From contig QEOQ01000344.1 of assembly GCA_010279815.1 (NCBI GenBank), forward strand, positions 974,948-1,038,947: 64,000 nt of DNA. The letters run 5' to 3'. A program made the translations under genes and the position numbers. The DNA comes from Brachionus plicatilis (lineage: Eukaryota; Rotifera; Eurotatoria; Ploima; Brachionidae). The notes beneath the pieces are model-generated. The model ran no database searches, had not been told where the DNA came from, and worked only from the letters and a program-made list of their open reading frames with translations. Shown one piece after another: positions 48,146 to 60,930 of this stretch. Within the stretch, counting starts at the first letter, position 1; each line of letters starts with the position of its first letter.

Positions 48146-48205
48146 CTAGATTATAAAAGAGGTAATAACCAAAAAACAAAATTTAAAAATAAGTTTAATA
48201 ATGTA

Positions 48206-50105
48206 TTACACATTAATGAATTATATATGAGTAATGAACTACTAAGACATTTCACTTATATCAAAGGAGAAAAAATAGACACTGTATTTGACACGAGTGC
48301 AACTATTTCTTTAATTAGTCAAAGTGTAGCCAAAAAACTCAATTTACATATAAATCCATCACATCAGAAAATTAACACAGCTGGCGGAAATACCCACGAA
48401 TTTTTAGGTGAGACAGACTTAATTAAAACAGAAATTGAAGAGACCGTAGCTCATTTAAATTTAGTAATAACTAATATATTACACATCAAAATCCTATTAG
48501 GATTAGATTGGTTTGAAAACAAATGCCATTATCGACCCTTCTAGAAGACATCTTTCTATAGCAGGAAAAAGAATATGTCTAAACCCGAAATCTTAGGAAT
48601 CAGATGATGATTATTCTTATAATCTATTTGTAGTATTGAGGATGATGATCTAACAAACGAGATAGTCGATTTGAACTATGATGATTATCCTCCCTTAAGT
48701 GATAATGACACAACCTTCTCGCCAACCCGTAGGTTTAATTGATGAAATGAGAAAAGAAATTAAATTAATGCTAGACGCAAGTATAATTAGTCATGGTAAA
48801 ACGGGTACTTGGGCTAGTCCAGCCTTTCTTTTTAAGCAGAAGTCTTGCTATCGTTTCGTTGTAGACTATACAAAAGTTAACAGTATAACCAAACAATATT
48901 TTCATCCTTTACCAAGAATTGACGACATACTGGACAAACTGTCTAAAGGTAGAATTTTCTCGCATCTTGATTTAAGAAAAGGTTATTATTAAATTCCTGT
49001 AGCAGAAAATTCAAAACATAAAACTGGATTCATAGTTCCATTTGGAATATACGAATTCAATATACGAGTTCCTTTTGGTTTGACAAATGCACCAGCTTTT
49101 TTCAGTGCAACAATGCAGTCTATATTAGGAAACCTAGAATTTGTGCAAGTATATATTGATGATATAGTGATTTTTTCAGAAAATGAAGATGAGCACCTTG
49201 AAAATATTCAGATTGTTTTTGAAAAGTTAAATGAAAATAATTTGAAAATTCATCCTAAAAAATGTCAATGGCTAAAAAAGACAATAAAAATTTTAGGCCA
49301 CATTATTGACGAAATAGGTATTAAAATGGATCCTGAAAAAATTTCTGCTATTAGAGATATGATACCACTAAAAACAGTTAAGCAACTACAAACTTTCTTA
49401 GGATTATCTAATTACTATAGAAAATTCATTGAAAATTATGCAAAAATTACTTCACCTTTACATTCTTTGACTTCGCCTAAATATAAATGGTACTGGTCAG
49501 AAAAATGCCAAAATGCTTTTGACACATTAAAACAGAAATTAATAGAGTATCCCATTCTTAGAAAAGTAGACTTTAATTATGTTTATCTTATGCACAGACG
49601 CATCAACAACTGCTTTAGGCTCTATATTAGCACAAATTGACGACCAAGGTAATGAAATTGTAGTAAGCTACGCTTCTAGATTAATTATACCTAATGAAAA
49701 ACATTATTCTGTAACTGAACTTGAATGTTCATCTGTAATTTTTGGCTGTATGGAATACAGTAACTATTTATTTAACATCAAATTTCTAATAGTAACGGAT
49801 CACTATTCTTTAAAATGGTTATTAACACTTAAAAGCTCCAACGCTAGACTAACAAGATGGGCGATACTTTTACAAACTTATAACTTTGAAATTATTCATA
49901 GAAAAGGTAAAACACATACAAATGTTGACCCTTTAAGTAGAACTATTCTTTTAAATGAAGTCGATAATATTATTGATGAAAATGAGGACTTATCTAGTAA
50001 ACATTTAGACCCATATCAAGACCCATATCTAATGCACTTCTTAAAATATAAAAGGCATACGGAGGGATCTTCGAAAAAGCAAGTAAAAAGAATTTACAAA
50101 TAAAT
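48206..50105 (+). pseudogene. Pol of Gypsy element A: protease, reverse transcriptase, RNase H
   Basis: Protease at 48227-48544: the catalytic motif reads VFDTSATISL (DTS instead of DTG), followed by LLGLDWFENK. RT begins near 48700 (EMRKEIKLMLDASIISHG; FRFVVDY-like at 48853) and has the catalytic box VYIDDIVIFSENEDEHLENI (about 49147-49206) intact, then KTIKILGHIIDEIGIKMDPE. RNase H follows (LCTDASTTALGSILAQ near 49585; VTDHYSLKWLLTLKSSNARL near 49791-49850; HRKGKTHTNVDPLSR). It needs a frameshift near 49590 and has stops near 48545 and 48990. Integrase is absent: coding is cut near 50170, where the Tigger element starts. Confidence 0.85.
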
Positions 50106-50174
50106 TAAATTTTATACATTAGAAGGGGACTTACTTTAATATAGAAAAAATATTAAAGAAGAACATTTCAATTT

Positions 50175-51416
50175 GATCGTTGTATAACGCGACCTTATAT
50201 AACGAGAAACTCTTTATAACGAGCTGTATTACGGGAACCGATTACGAACAATAGAAAAAGATATAAAAATTGTTTCGATACAACGAGTTTCTATATAACG
50301 AAAACTTGATAGAACGAGCTGTTTTTGAAAGACCGCTTAATCATTTTCTAAAGGAAAAAATCTTCCTATAACGAGCTTGAAAAAAAAACTTTCACACTTT
50401 TGTATTAAAAGATTAAAAAAATAAAAATAAAACAATTAATTTTCTTTTTATAATTGAATATAAATAATTGAAAATACTTGATTGTCTAATCTAATTGAAA
50501 AAATGACAGATAAAATTGCTCAAAAAAAAAGAAAGTGTATCTCACTTGAGACTAAAATAGAAATTATAAAAAAACATTGCGATCAAAAAATAACTACTAC
50601 TACACTTTATAAAGAATACGGCGTAAATACATCTACAATATCAACAATTCTCTCGTCTAAGGCAAAAATATTAGAACACTACGAAAAAAATGCATGCGGC
50701 CCCGAAAAAAAACGAATTAAATTGTCAAGCTACGATGACTTCGTTACGTTACGAATACGATAAATCAGTGTTGTTTTGGTTCGAACAAGTTCAAAAATAC
50801 AGTAATTGAACAGTGAGTGACGTGAAATTCAACTACAGGCTCTAAAGTTTGCGACAATGTTAGGCCATCGTGAATTTTAAGCTAGTAATGGATGGATGTG
50901 CATGTTCAAAAGGAAAAATGGAACTTCGTTATAAACCAAACGAGCTTGGGATGGTGTTTCGTCACTAACAATTCAACGATGTTTTCGAAAAGCTGGATTT
51001 AATGGCGATTTTTTATTCAGCGATTTAGAGTGTGAATGAAACGAAAACGATGATTTTAACGAAATATGAACGTTTAAAAAAAAAAATTGAAATTTGAAAA
51101 GAATGCTTATGTTTCAATCGATTCGAATTTACCAGCGAGGTATCTTTATCAGATATCGAAATTATCAACTCAATTTCAAGTTCTGAGAACAAAGATGACA
51201 GTTATTCGAAAGTCGAAGATATAAAAAAAACCAAAAAAATCAGATTTTAGCTCAAAAGATGCAATCGATAGAATAAATGATTTAAAAGATTTTTTTCTAA
51301 AAAAAAAAAAAGATTTTTCCACCGTTGTTGACTTTTTGTTTAATACTGAAAATATTGTAATAGAAAAATGTAAAACCAAACAATCCAGTATTACAGATTT
51401 TGTAAAAAAAGCTTAA
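50175..51416 (+). pseudogene. Tigger/pogo-type DNA transposon, internally deleted
   Basis: The left end carries at least five variants of TATAACGAG within 200 bp (50185-50370), a subterminal repeat cluster. Then 50482-50763 encodes a CENP-B-type helix-turn-helix (CISLETKIEIIKKHCDQK; YGVNTSTISTIL), the pogo/Tigger DNA-binding domain. Pieces of the second CENP-B helix domain may follow (50900-51000). The catalytic DDE core is missing. The last part is acidic and ends TKQSSITDFVKKA (about 51375-51416), a C-terminal Q-x-x-I-x-x-F motif like the PCNA-binding motif. Frame is lost between the two ends. The right terminal repeat was not found. Confidence 0.72.
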
Positions 51417-51589
51417 TTTTTAGTTTTATTTGTCGTTTTTATTTAACTTTGTCAATAAAAATTTTAATAAAAAAATTAAAATTGCCCATCCATTTCAATT
51501 TGAATTGTCAACCAGTGAACCTTTTAATCAACTTTTATTCGAAATTGGTTTACCTTTCCACTTAATAAGGTATTTGTAACCTCTCCCAA

Positions 51590-54500
51590 TCTTTTTATGG
51601 TCCAAAATTAAAATATTAAAATATTTTCAATTTTATCAATATCCTGATGATTATCTTTTTCCTCATTCTTGTCGAATTGTTCGGTAAGTTTTAGTCTCCA
51701 TCTAGGGTAACTTTATTTTCGTTGATCTCCTTTTAAGCATGTTATAACATAATTTCCGTTATTTGTTTGGCTTTTAAAAATGTATGGGCCGTCGAAAACA
51801 GGTTTAAAGTTATATTGTATTTTTTCTGATTTGATGAATACTTGGTCGTTAGGTTTTAAAAAATCGTAACTGACATTTTTTTTTTTATTTTGTGTGGTCG
51901 TTTGTTTATCTTTATGAAGGTTTCGGACTGCACTAGGTATGATTTCTTCTTGAAGTTTTTGAATTTCAGCTGTCCTTCTTATAAGTGCTGATTCATCGTC
52001 CTCACCATTTTTAATTTCCCACGATCTTATTGTTACATTTTTCTTCCGAATAACATTTCATAAGGGCTGAATTTTGTTGATGATGGTTTCTTGTTCTGTA
52101 TGCCATTATATCGTACGGCATGTATTTATTCCAGTTTTATGGGTCTTGTGCCGATTGTTTTTTAAGTGCAGATACTATGGTTTGGTTGACTCTTTCAGAT
52201 TTTTCGTTTGTTCACGGGTTGTAAGCGGAAGTATATTGAGGTCCGAATGTTGAGAAAAATTCCAAAATCTTTTCGGCAATTTTAATTGCTGTTTTTGATT
52301 TGATTGGGTAGGCAAATACAAAATTTGATAAGTGCTCAGTTATGATTAAAAGTCCTATAAATCAATCGACTGATTTTGGGAGTCCAAAAACTAAATCGAT
52401 GCCTATCCTATCGAAAATCGATCTTATAGGAAAGGTCAATGCAGGGTGGTCTTTTACCTTTGATTTATCGAAACGAATGCAAACATTGCATTTTTTGATG
52501 AATTTTTCAATTTCTACTTTCATAGCTTTCCAGTAAAATTCTTCAATAGATTTCTGTAAACGGTCTCCGTTTTAAAATGACCTAAGTTATGTGAGTTCGC
52601 TATGATATCAATTCTGTCCTCAATTTTTGGTACTAAGAGTTTAAAAGATTCGTTTAATAATTTTCAAAAATATAGTGCTTCTTCTTTTAACGTAAAATGT
52701 TTCGAAAATCTACTTACACGTTTAACTTGTTTTTTCGACGATCCTTCGGGGTGTCTATAATACTTAAGAAAGTGTAATAAGTGGGAATCTTGGTACGGGT
52801 CAAGATATTTTGTTGATAGATCTTCGTGGTTGTTATCGGTTAATTCTGCGATCTGGCTGGAAGACTGAGTGCATCGACGTCTGAATTGTTCCTTTTCGAT
52901 GTTTTATTTCAAAATTAAACGTTTGTAAAAGTATTGACCATCGTGTTAATTTAGCATTTGGGTTATTTTTAGTTAATAGCCATTTTAGTGCATAGTGGTC
53001 AACGATTATTTTGAACTTTTCACCGTAAAGGTAAGTTTTGAAGAAATTAACAGCCCAAACTACAGTTGAGCATTCGAGTTCTGTAATGTAATAGTGTCAT
53101 TCACTACCTTTTAATAATCTTGACGCGTAGAAACAAACATATTCGTTTCCATTATCATCGGTTTATTATTAGTGAGAATCGCTCCAATTGCACTTCTGGA
53201 TGCGTCTGTAAATAGTCTAAATTCTCTATTGAAATCTGGCTGTCTGAGAATAGGATAACTAGTAAGTTTATTTTTTAGATTAAAAGTACAGCAATCAGAC
53301 CAAATCCATTGCATTTTTGGTGATTGGAGCGCGTGAAGTGGCGCTGCAATTTTGGCGTATCCTTCTACGAACCTTCTGTAATAGTTCGTTAACCCTAAAA
53401 ATGATTGAAGCTGCTTAAGAGTTCATGGCTCTTTAAAATTTTTAATAGCTTTAATTATTTCAGGATCCATTTTTATTCCGTCTTTATCGATTATATGTCC
53501 TAATATTTTAATCGACTCTTTCATCCAGTTACATTTTTCTGGATTAAATTTGAGATTATATTCTCTTAGCTTATCGAATACTTGTTTTAGTTGATGGAGA
53601 TGTTCTTCGACGTTATCCGAAAATATAACTATGGCATCAATTTAAACTTGATAGAATTCGGAATTTCCTAAAATTTGTCGCATTAACATGCTGATAAATG
53701 CGGGAGCGTTACGTAGACCGAAAGGCATCTTATTGAACTCATATATTCCGAAAGGAACAATAAGTCCTGTTTTATGTTTACTGTCCTTGCTAAGTCCTAT
53801 CTGGAAATAATCCTTCAGTAAGTCCAGATGAGTAAAAATTTTACCTTTTGAAAGTTTGTCCAAAATGTCATCAATTCGTGGTAAAGGATGTAGAATTGGC
53901 TTTGTTATTGAGTTGAGTTTTCTTTAATCTACGACAAATCGAGACCGACCTTTTTGTTTGATAAGAAATGCTGAAGATGCCCATGTACCTGCTTTGCCTG
54001 GTCTTATTATCTCGGCATCAAGCATTTTCTTAACCTCCGCTCTTAATTCGTCGTTTACTGAATTTGCTTCTCTATAAGGATTTGACATTATTGGAGTTTT
54101 GGTTGTCGTTTCGATGTCAAACTTGATATTTTTACATTCTTTTAAATCATTGAGGCTTTTTGCGAAAACATCTTCGTTTTGTATTAAAAAGTCATCTAAA
54201 ACTTTCAAGTTTGTCTGCTTTAATTCGAATTTAGCATCAGAGTCTATAGTTTCGTCTGAAAAAATATCATCTGGTTCTTGGTCGGCTAGGTAAGCGTTTA
54301 TTTCCATTAAGACGTCTGATTCTTCTTCTGAATCGAGTTCAATATATTTTCCTGGAATTTTAAAGACTCTTCTAACTGGATCAAAAACCACTTTTGTTTG
54401 ATCGAACCAGTCTAATCCTAGTAAGACTTTGATATGACTGACGTTAGTTATTATAAGCGATAAGTTAGCGACAGTTTCTGACACTTTTAATTCGATTTCT

Positions 54501-54840
54501 TCTATAACACCGATAACTTTATTAGTTGAACCATCTGCTGTGTTTGTTGATTTATCGGAAGGTAAAATATTTAATCCTAATATTTTAGCCGTACTCAATC
54601 CTATAATAGAAGATGAAGCTCCAGTATCAAATACTTCTTCAACTACTTTGTCAAAGATAAAACCTGCGTATTTTAGCAGATCGTTTGTTTTTGTCAAATC
54701 TTCGACAGTCATTGCGTTTTTGTTATAATAACTTTTATCCCTACGTTCCAATTTATTTCTTTTATTGTTTTTCTCTTTTTTGTCAATGCTCCGACGACGA
54801 TTATTATTTTTATGGCATTTGTTCATGTAGTGTCCTTCTA
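51590..54840 (-). pseudogene. Pol of Gypsy element B: protease, RT, RNase H, integrase
   Basis: Read right to left. Protease: EVFDTGASSSIIG (DTGA intact) and LLGLDWFDQT in 54826-53924. RT continues to RSRFVVD, then KIFTHLDLLKDYFQIGLSKD and FGLRNAPAFISMLMRQILGN (53863-53642); the catalytic YxDD box has decayed to stop-I-D-A (near 53640). RNase H: RLFTDASRSAIGAIL (53111-53314), and the HRKG relic near 52890. Integrase near 52540-52000: a zinc-finger remnant KKCNVCIRF, IGIDLVFGLPKS (first Asp) and SERVNQTIVSALKK (catalytic Glu). Several stops and frame changes. It belongs to the same subfamily as element A (the LLGLDWF and TADGST/TAGGNT segments match) but is diverged and inverted relative to it. 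Confidence 0.85.
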
Positions 54841-54959
54841 AGCAATACCCATAACAGACTATTTTCTTTTTATCCTTTGGTTTATTAATTTTCCTATGGT
54901 CGGATTTGTATTTTTAATCTTTTTTATGTTTATAAAGGTATGTCTTTTTTCTCAATCTA

Positions 54960-56800
54960 ACTTATAAACTTGATTTCGAGCCTGCGTAGAAGATATCTGC
55001 ATTTTTTGGATTTTCCGACATTTTAAATGCTTCGTAATTCTCAGCTTCTTCTATTGCTTCTACTAAAGTTTTTGGTTTACAGAATTTCACGGAACCTTGA
55101 CGTAAGACCTGAAAGGCTAATACAATAACAATAAAATAACTAATTTTATCAGTTCATCCATGCTAGTTATTTGATTCATTAATATCCTAAATTCGTTTAG
55201 ATAGCTGCTTATATCTCTATTAGCTTTTAGATTCCTTAACTTTTCTCTTAACATAAATTCGTGGTCAGTTGGTTTGTATTTTTTAGTCATATGTTCGCAA
55301 AAATCAAACCAACTAATATCTTTTTTTGTTTTTTCTAAGGCTTGAAAATTATGAAGTGCGACATCATTTAGAAATGAGCTTGCCTGAAGAACTTTTTGTT
55401 CATCATTTATTATGCCACAAGCCTTAAATACTCTATCAACAGTATAAGCCAATCTTCAACTCGTTCCTTACTGTGACATGAAATTCATTAATTGTAGTAT
55501 TTATATTTAAAGTTAAAATCTCTTTATGACAAGTTTTTGACTTGTCCACGTATTAAGAGCGGGATTTTCTCTTTTCTAATTTTTTATCTTTATCTTTCTT
55601 CTTTTCTTTTTTTGATTTTCTATCGCGGCTTCTTTTTCTGCTCCAGCTATTGGATGATGAACTTCTTTCTTTATCACTACTGCTCCGACTTGTGGAATTT
55701 TCAGATTCAAATTGACTTTCTTCAGAATTCTCACTTGAGTTAGACTTTACAGAATATCTTACTTTTTCTAATTTAAAAAAAGTTATTTTTGGTGTTTTTT
55801 CCATCGTATTAGTTTCATTTAAAATTCTTTCTTGATTAAATGGAACACCATCCTTTTTATTTTTTACTGTGGATTCAAGAAAATTCATATTAGTGTTCGA
55901 TAAAGACATTTCGTATCGAGGATCAAATTTGTTAAAATTTTCTTTGTTTGGGCTATTAAAATATTTAGAAGATTTTTCTAGAAGCTTAACCTTATCTGAA
56001 AAGAAATTTCTTTGAGTAAGAAGTTCGTTTTTCATTTCGAAAAGACTTTCGTTTTCGCTTTTTAGCCTCCTGTTCTCGTTTTCGAATCTAGTCGTCGCCT
56101 CTTTTTCTAATTGTAATTCGAATTCGGCGTATTGTTTCTTATCTAATAATTCATTTCTACTAACTTTAAGTTTTTCTAATTCCAGGTTTAAGTGATTATA
56201 TTTTATCTGGACAGAGATTAAACTTTTTCTTTAGCATTAAATTCTTTTTGACAATCGTTTTGGCTTTTAAAAGCTTCTTCTTTTTCCTTTTTGACTTTTT
56301 CGAGACTTTCTTTAAGATTGCTACATTCATTTTCGGATTGTTTTATTAATTTTTCAACTTCTTCTTTTTCTTTTTTAGAAGAAGTAATTTTGAGATCCTT
56401 CTTATCAATTACCTTTTTAAGATTCTTTATTTCATTTCTTAATTTTTTATTCTCCTCATTCTGAGTCGACTCTTTTACTCTTTCGAGGTTTTCAACCTTA
56501 CTATTTAAAGTATTTGCACCCTCTATAAATTTATCTATGGTTTTTTCAGCATCTTTTAAAAGCTTGTCTTTCTCATTGTAATTGGTTTTTAACAATTCAT
56601 ACTTTCGTACTGAGAAGTTTTTTCCGAATCTAACCTTTCTGCATCTAATTTATGCGATTTTAATTCAACTTTTGTTTTATCTGAAAGTTTTTCGCATTCG
56701 CCTAAACATTGTTTAATTGCGATTAGTGATTTATATCTGCCAGTAATACCTTTTTCCAATAACAACAAACACGAGTTACAAGAATTTCGCAATTTATACT
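54960..56800 (-). pseudogene. Gag of Gypsy element B, coiled coil plus RS/Lys-rich segment
   Basis: The N-terminus reads MRNSCNSCLLLLEKGITGRY (56792). A long coiled coil follows (56595-56218: NLKESLEKVKKEKEEAFKSQ), then a region ending in a Ser/Arg- and Lys-rich block (56035-55553: SSSSNSWSRKRSRDRKSKKE). The capsid-like part is at 55452-55117 (DISWFDFCEHMTKKYKPTDH; KLRNLKANRDISSYLNEFRI). Near 54850-54780 is a Cys/His relic of a zinc knuckle before MNKCHKNNNRRR. Stops and frame changes divide it. No LTR was found on its 5' side; it abuts element C near 56800. Confidence 0.7.
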
Positions 56801-57086
56801 AGTTATTATTTCACGACACTTCACCACCCCTAATGTTTAATTCACAAAGTTACTCTATGATTAAAATAAATGAAATAACACTAAAAATAAATATACTAAA
56901 TCTTTAAATAAATCTATAAGTAAATAAATCATTAATTGATATTCACTTGACTATGATTTTAGCTGCTTCCTGTAAGCTCTTATACCATGTGCCACAGCAT
57001 CTCCATACCTAATAGGCTTCTTGACAACTCTCTTTTCTCTAGATAGACTACTCTCTTCTACTGAAATTTCACCACTGATCTTGTTC

Positions 57087-58700
57087 TCAACTAACTCTTG
57101 TTCTGTCACATCTGTCATCGAGCACTTCGTTCCCAGCCTCAAATTCCGCTGTTTCTTTTGCATTTTCTATGTCACCAGATCCTTCCTCTCCTTCTTCTGC
57201 TTTATAAAAATTATTTTCTATATGCTGCTCTTGTTTAACCTGACTTTGCTTGTCGAACAAAATGTCTTGCAACACTAGAGATTCTTGGGTATCACTTCCT
57301 CTTTCAATATATATTTTTATAAAAGAAGTGTTTCTTACTAATACACAACCATTACGTTCTAATGTGACCATTGAACCATTAATCTTAACTATTTTGAATG
57401 GATCTGGATCAAACAAGGAGTCAGATTTTCTTGACTGTTTCCACAGCACAATGTCGCCAACCTTAAAATTGCTCACTTGGGCCTTTAGTTTTTGATCATT
57501 GTACCGCTTCATTTTTCTTTTTGCCTTTAAGTCTTGAGATTTCGCGCTATCATGTATTTGATCAGTTGTCTTCAAATCTAACATAGAACTTGGTAGTTTT
57601 GAGGTCATTGCTCTTGATTTGAAAAACAATCTATTTTGTGCCACGCCAGTTGATGAGTGTGGTGTGTCTCTGTAATTGCGTAAGAACTCAACTAATTCGT
57701 TTTCCCAATCAGGCTGAGACGTAGAAGCATTGCGCATTACTTTTCCTAAATTTCGCATAAATCGCTCACACATACCATTTGAACGAGGCCACAACGGTGT
57801 AATTTTCTTGTGCCTAAACCCTTGCTCAATAGCAAACTGCCTAAAATCAAAAGAACTAAATGGTGGGCCATTGTCAGACTTTAAAGTACATGGAATTCCA
57901 AAAATAGAAAATAACTCATTTAACACTGGAATGACGGTATTAGCTGCTGTACCCGAGATTATTCTTACCAAAGGGTACCTTGAGTACTTCATATTTCATA
58001 ACTAACAAATATTTTCCACATCTAAGTGGACCATAAAAGTAGACACTTACCAAATTCCATGGACCATCTGGCAACTCTGTTGGACAGGATGGTTCAAACT
58101 TAGTCGAGTCCGTATTAATCTGGCACTTTTGGCAACATTTGATCACATTCTCGACCTGGTTGTCTATATTTGGGACCCAAACATGGCTTCTTAATAATTG
58201 TTTGGTCTTCACGATTCCAAGGTGTCCACCATGTGCAATTTTGATCACTCTCTTCTGAAAAATCTTAGGGATAACAATTCGATTCGCTCATAATATAAGA
58301 CCCTCTTTAGTTAAAAAAAGTTCACTTTTTACTTTTTCGAAACTCTCAATTTTCTTGTAGGCCCGTTCTTCATTCATTTTGGCAACTTCAACAAGATCTT
58401 CATCTTCTTTAGTAGATTTTATCAAATCATTTTTGTCAATAGCTCTTGGAATGGCCAGGCGAGATACCAAATTAATATATCTCTCAGTGAATTTCTCATA
58501 TTCGGTTTCAACTGGACCAATTGGATTTCGAGACATGTAGTCCGCGATATTGTATGCTCCGGGTTTGTGCTTAACCACGAACTTATAAGGCAACAAACGC
58601 AGACACCATATTTCAATTCTTGCCTTAGGTTTCGATCTGACATTTCCAAAAATAAGCTCTACCGCAATGTTGTCTGTAATTACATCAAATTCGTTGGCAT
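57087..58700 (-). pseudogene. Gypsy element C (Mag-like): RNase H end and integrase
   Basis: Right to left: the RNase H tail (KFVVKHKPGAYNIADYMSRN, near 58590-58530) joins the RT directly through an internal deletion. An HHCC zinc finger follows (AHGGHLGIVKTKQLLRSH then CCQKCQ, 58230-58120). Core domain: the first catalytic Asp appears changed to Tyr (NLVSVYFYGPLRCG), the second is present (TLKSDNGPPFSS) and the Glu is present (NGMCERFMRNLGK). The C-terminal part has FKVGDIVLWKQSRKSD. An acidic tail ends near 57087. A frame change separates the finger from the core near 57960. Confidence 0.85.
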
Positions 58701-58707
58701 ATATGTA

Positions 58708-59730
58708 TTAATTCATAACGCCTTCAAGACCAGACAGAACCTGCTCTATTATCTTTTGAAAAATCTCTGATGCTGCCTTGATTCCAAAATTCAATCTCTT
58801 GTATTGAAAAACTCCCATGTGCGTGCAGAACGCCGTGATGTATCTTAATTTTTCAGCTAAGGGTATTTGCATGTAGCCTGATTTAAGATCAAATTTCGAT
58901 ATAAACTTGGCACCATTTAACCGGACTGCCAAATCTTCAACCGTAGGGAAATTGTGTCTTGTCCTTAAGATGGCTTTGTTCATCTCCCTTGCATCAGTAC
59001 ATATCCTTACTTCATTTGGCTTGTCAGGCTTTGGCACAGGGACAATAGGCGACACCTAAGGTGTCGGGCCTTTGATCGGTTCTATAATGTCCTCATCTAA
59101 CATTTTGATTAATTCAGACTCTACCAAAGGTCTCGTGAAACGGAACTGGACGTAGTTTTTGTTGTATCGGTTTTATAGATTTATCGATATGCAACTCAAC
59201 CTGGTGATCTTTTAACATTCCTATTTTCCCTGAAAAAAGTGCTGGATATCTTTGGATGATTTTTTGTTTCATGGGATCTTGTGGTTCTTTGACAACTGAA
59301 TTTATCTTTGCCATTATTCTCATTTCTACACATGTTTTGTAGCTTAGTAGATTTCCAAAATTGCCTTTTGTAACAATAAACTCCACCGATCGATATTGGC
59401 TTCCATACTTGACCCTAGTCTTGAAACGTTCAATAGTATCAATATAACTCTATTGACCATAAGCATAAAGTTTTGTATTCACTTTACTCAATCTTGGTTT
59501 AAATCCTAATTTCCTAAAACTCCTTTCATCCATAATATTCACATGCGCTCCAGTATCTACTCCAAAACCAAGACTAATACCACTCAACCATAATGTTACC
59601 ATCGGCATCAACAAATCTTTGAGAGCCATAATTCTACTCTTAAGTAATATAATTCTACCCATAACTTGAGTTTTCATCTGAATCTGAGTCATTTTCAACT
59701 GTTTTAACATGCTTTCTATAACTTGGTTTC
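58708..59730 (-). pseudogene. Gypsy element C: protease and reverse transcriptase
   Basis: Protease: GFGVDTGAHVNIMDERSFRK (59560-59500), DTGA intact. RT: VPVPKPDKPNEVRICTDARE, KFISKFDLKSGYMQIPLAEK and RLNFGIKAASEIFQKIIEQV (59055-58708). The style (RHNFPTVEDL; YKRLNFGIKAASE) is that of Mag-clade Gypsy elements. The frame stops after LSGLEGVMN, exactly where the YxDD box should follow; the deletion takes out the YxDD box and most of RNase H. A frameshift lies between protease and RT (59386-59114). Confidence 0.85.
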
Positions 59731-60524
59731 ATACAACATCTTGCAAAGTGTCCATATTCATTACACTTGTTGCATCTTTTGTCTTTTGCAGGACACGATT
59801 TTTCATGTGGATACTCGTTACTGCAATTGAAGTATACTCTTCCTTTACTCGACTTTGGGTCCTTTTCTTTACCATTATTCTCTTTCTTGCTAACATCTCT
59901 TTAAGTCCAATTCTCTTTAGTCTTATCTTTACCATCCTTGTTTAGCCAATTTACTTCTGTCCTTTCATTCTCATTAAACTTTTTGAGCTCTTTCATTTGA
60001 TTATTTAAAGACTCTTCTAATTTACCATATTTAATTAGATCATCCAGACTAAGCTCTTTGTCAGCTTCTAAAGCTCGTCGCTTTAATGAAGTCGATTTGC
60101 ATCAATGAACTATTTGAAGAGCTATCTCGTTGTTCTCGTTCTTGAACGCACAGATTTTTGCTTTTCCTCTTAATCTATTGACAAAATCTTCAAAAGGTTC
60201 TTCTTCATGCTGAAACAGATCTCTAAAATGCAACACATTCAATTTTGCATTGAATTTGGACTTAAAATGACCTGCGATTTTGCCCTTGACCATCTCATAG
60301 TCATCTTTATTTTCCGCATACTTTTTGTATACTTTTTTCAATGCTGAACCACCAAAGAAAAACAGATAGTCCTGTTTCAGCTTGTCTTCCTTTATAGCCT
60401 TTATTGCCATCAATCTCTCCAGCCTTGCCACCCACTCTTCCCATCTATGCACCCTATTTTCATCTTCATCAATGTTGAAAAGTTGCATCAGCTGCTCTTC
60501 TAAACTCATTTTCCTCGTCGCCAA
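59731..60524 (-). pseudogene. Gypsy element C: gag
   Basis: MATRKMSLEEQLMQLFNIDE starts at 60524, a few bases after the PBS. The capsid-like region includes WVARLERLMAIKAIKEDKLK and EEEPFEDFVNRLRGKAKICA. After a stop near 60102 the frame continues (KYGKLEESLNNQMKELKKF) to a zinc knuckle CNKCNEYGHFARCC near 59780-59735. One stop and one or two frame changes; otherwise better preserved than the other elements. Confidence 0.82.
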
Positions 60525-60526
60525 TA
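60512..60526 (-). other. Primer-binding site of Gypsy element C
   Basis: The minus strand reads TTGGCGACGAGG just inside the LTR. TGGCGACG is a frequent PBS in Mag-type Gypsy elements. Confidence 0.6.
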
Positions 60527-60529
60527 AAG

Positions 60530-60918
60530 TGTTCAGGATTTAAATAAAATGTGTATTTTCTTATTTAATATTTTATTACAAAATCTTAATAGACAGTGGC
60601 CACTCTAAGTGACCAAGTTAAATAAGTTTATGAAATAGAAGGAAAATAAAGAAACACAAAGAAATATAATAATAAATCTTTAGATTTGTGTTGGCTTATA
60701 TACATTAACTTTAATGTGCTTTCATAATATAAAATAGGAAAGGTTTTTCAACACTTAAAACAAACAATTAAACAGATATATTATTATATTTGGAAGTGGG
60801 CTAGATCTTGAACATAGAAGCATACGTTTCATGCGTGTTCAAAATTAAGTAATTATTTCACGAAACTTCAAATATATTGCCACTAGAGCAACTAGAAAAT
60901 TTAATTATCAATAGAACA
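60530..60918 (-). repeat. 5' LTR of Gypsy element C
   Basis: On the minus strand the segment begins TGTTCTATTGATAATTAA and ends ATCCTGAACA, so it has short TGTTC/GAACA termini. It sits directly before the PBS and gag start. No matching 3' LTR was found on the other side of the element (56800-57087). Confidence 0.7.
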
Positions 60919-60930
60919 TCATAGGGACTA

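Noticed and set aside
56800..56950. Candidate 3' LTR of Gypsy element C
   Set aside because: Only a short match (GTGAAATAATAACTA) to the 5' LTR and no TGTTC start, so it is not a supported LTR.
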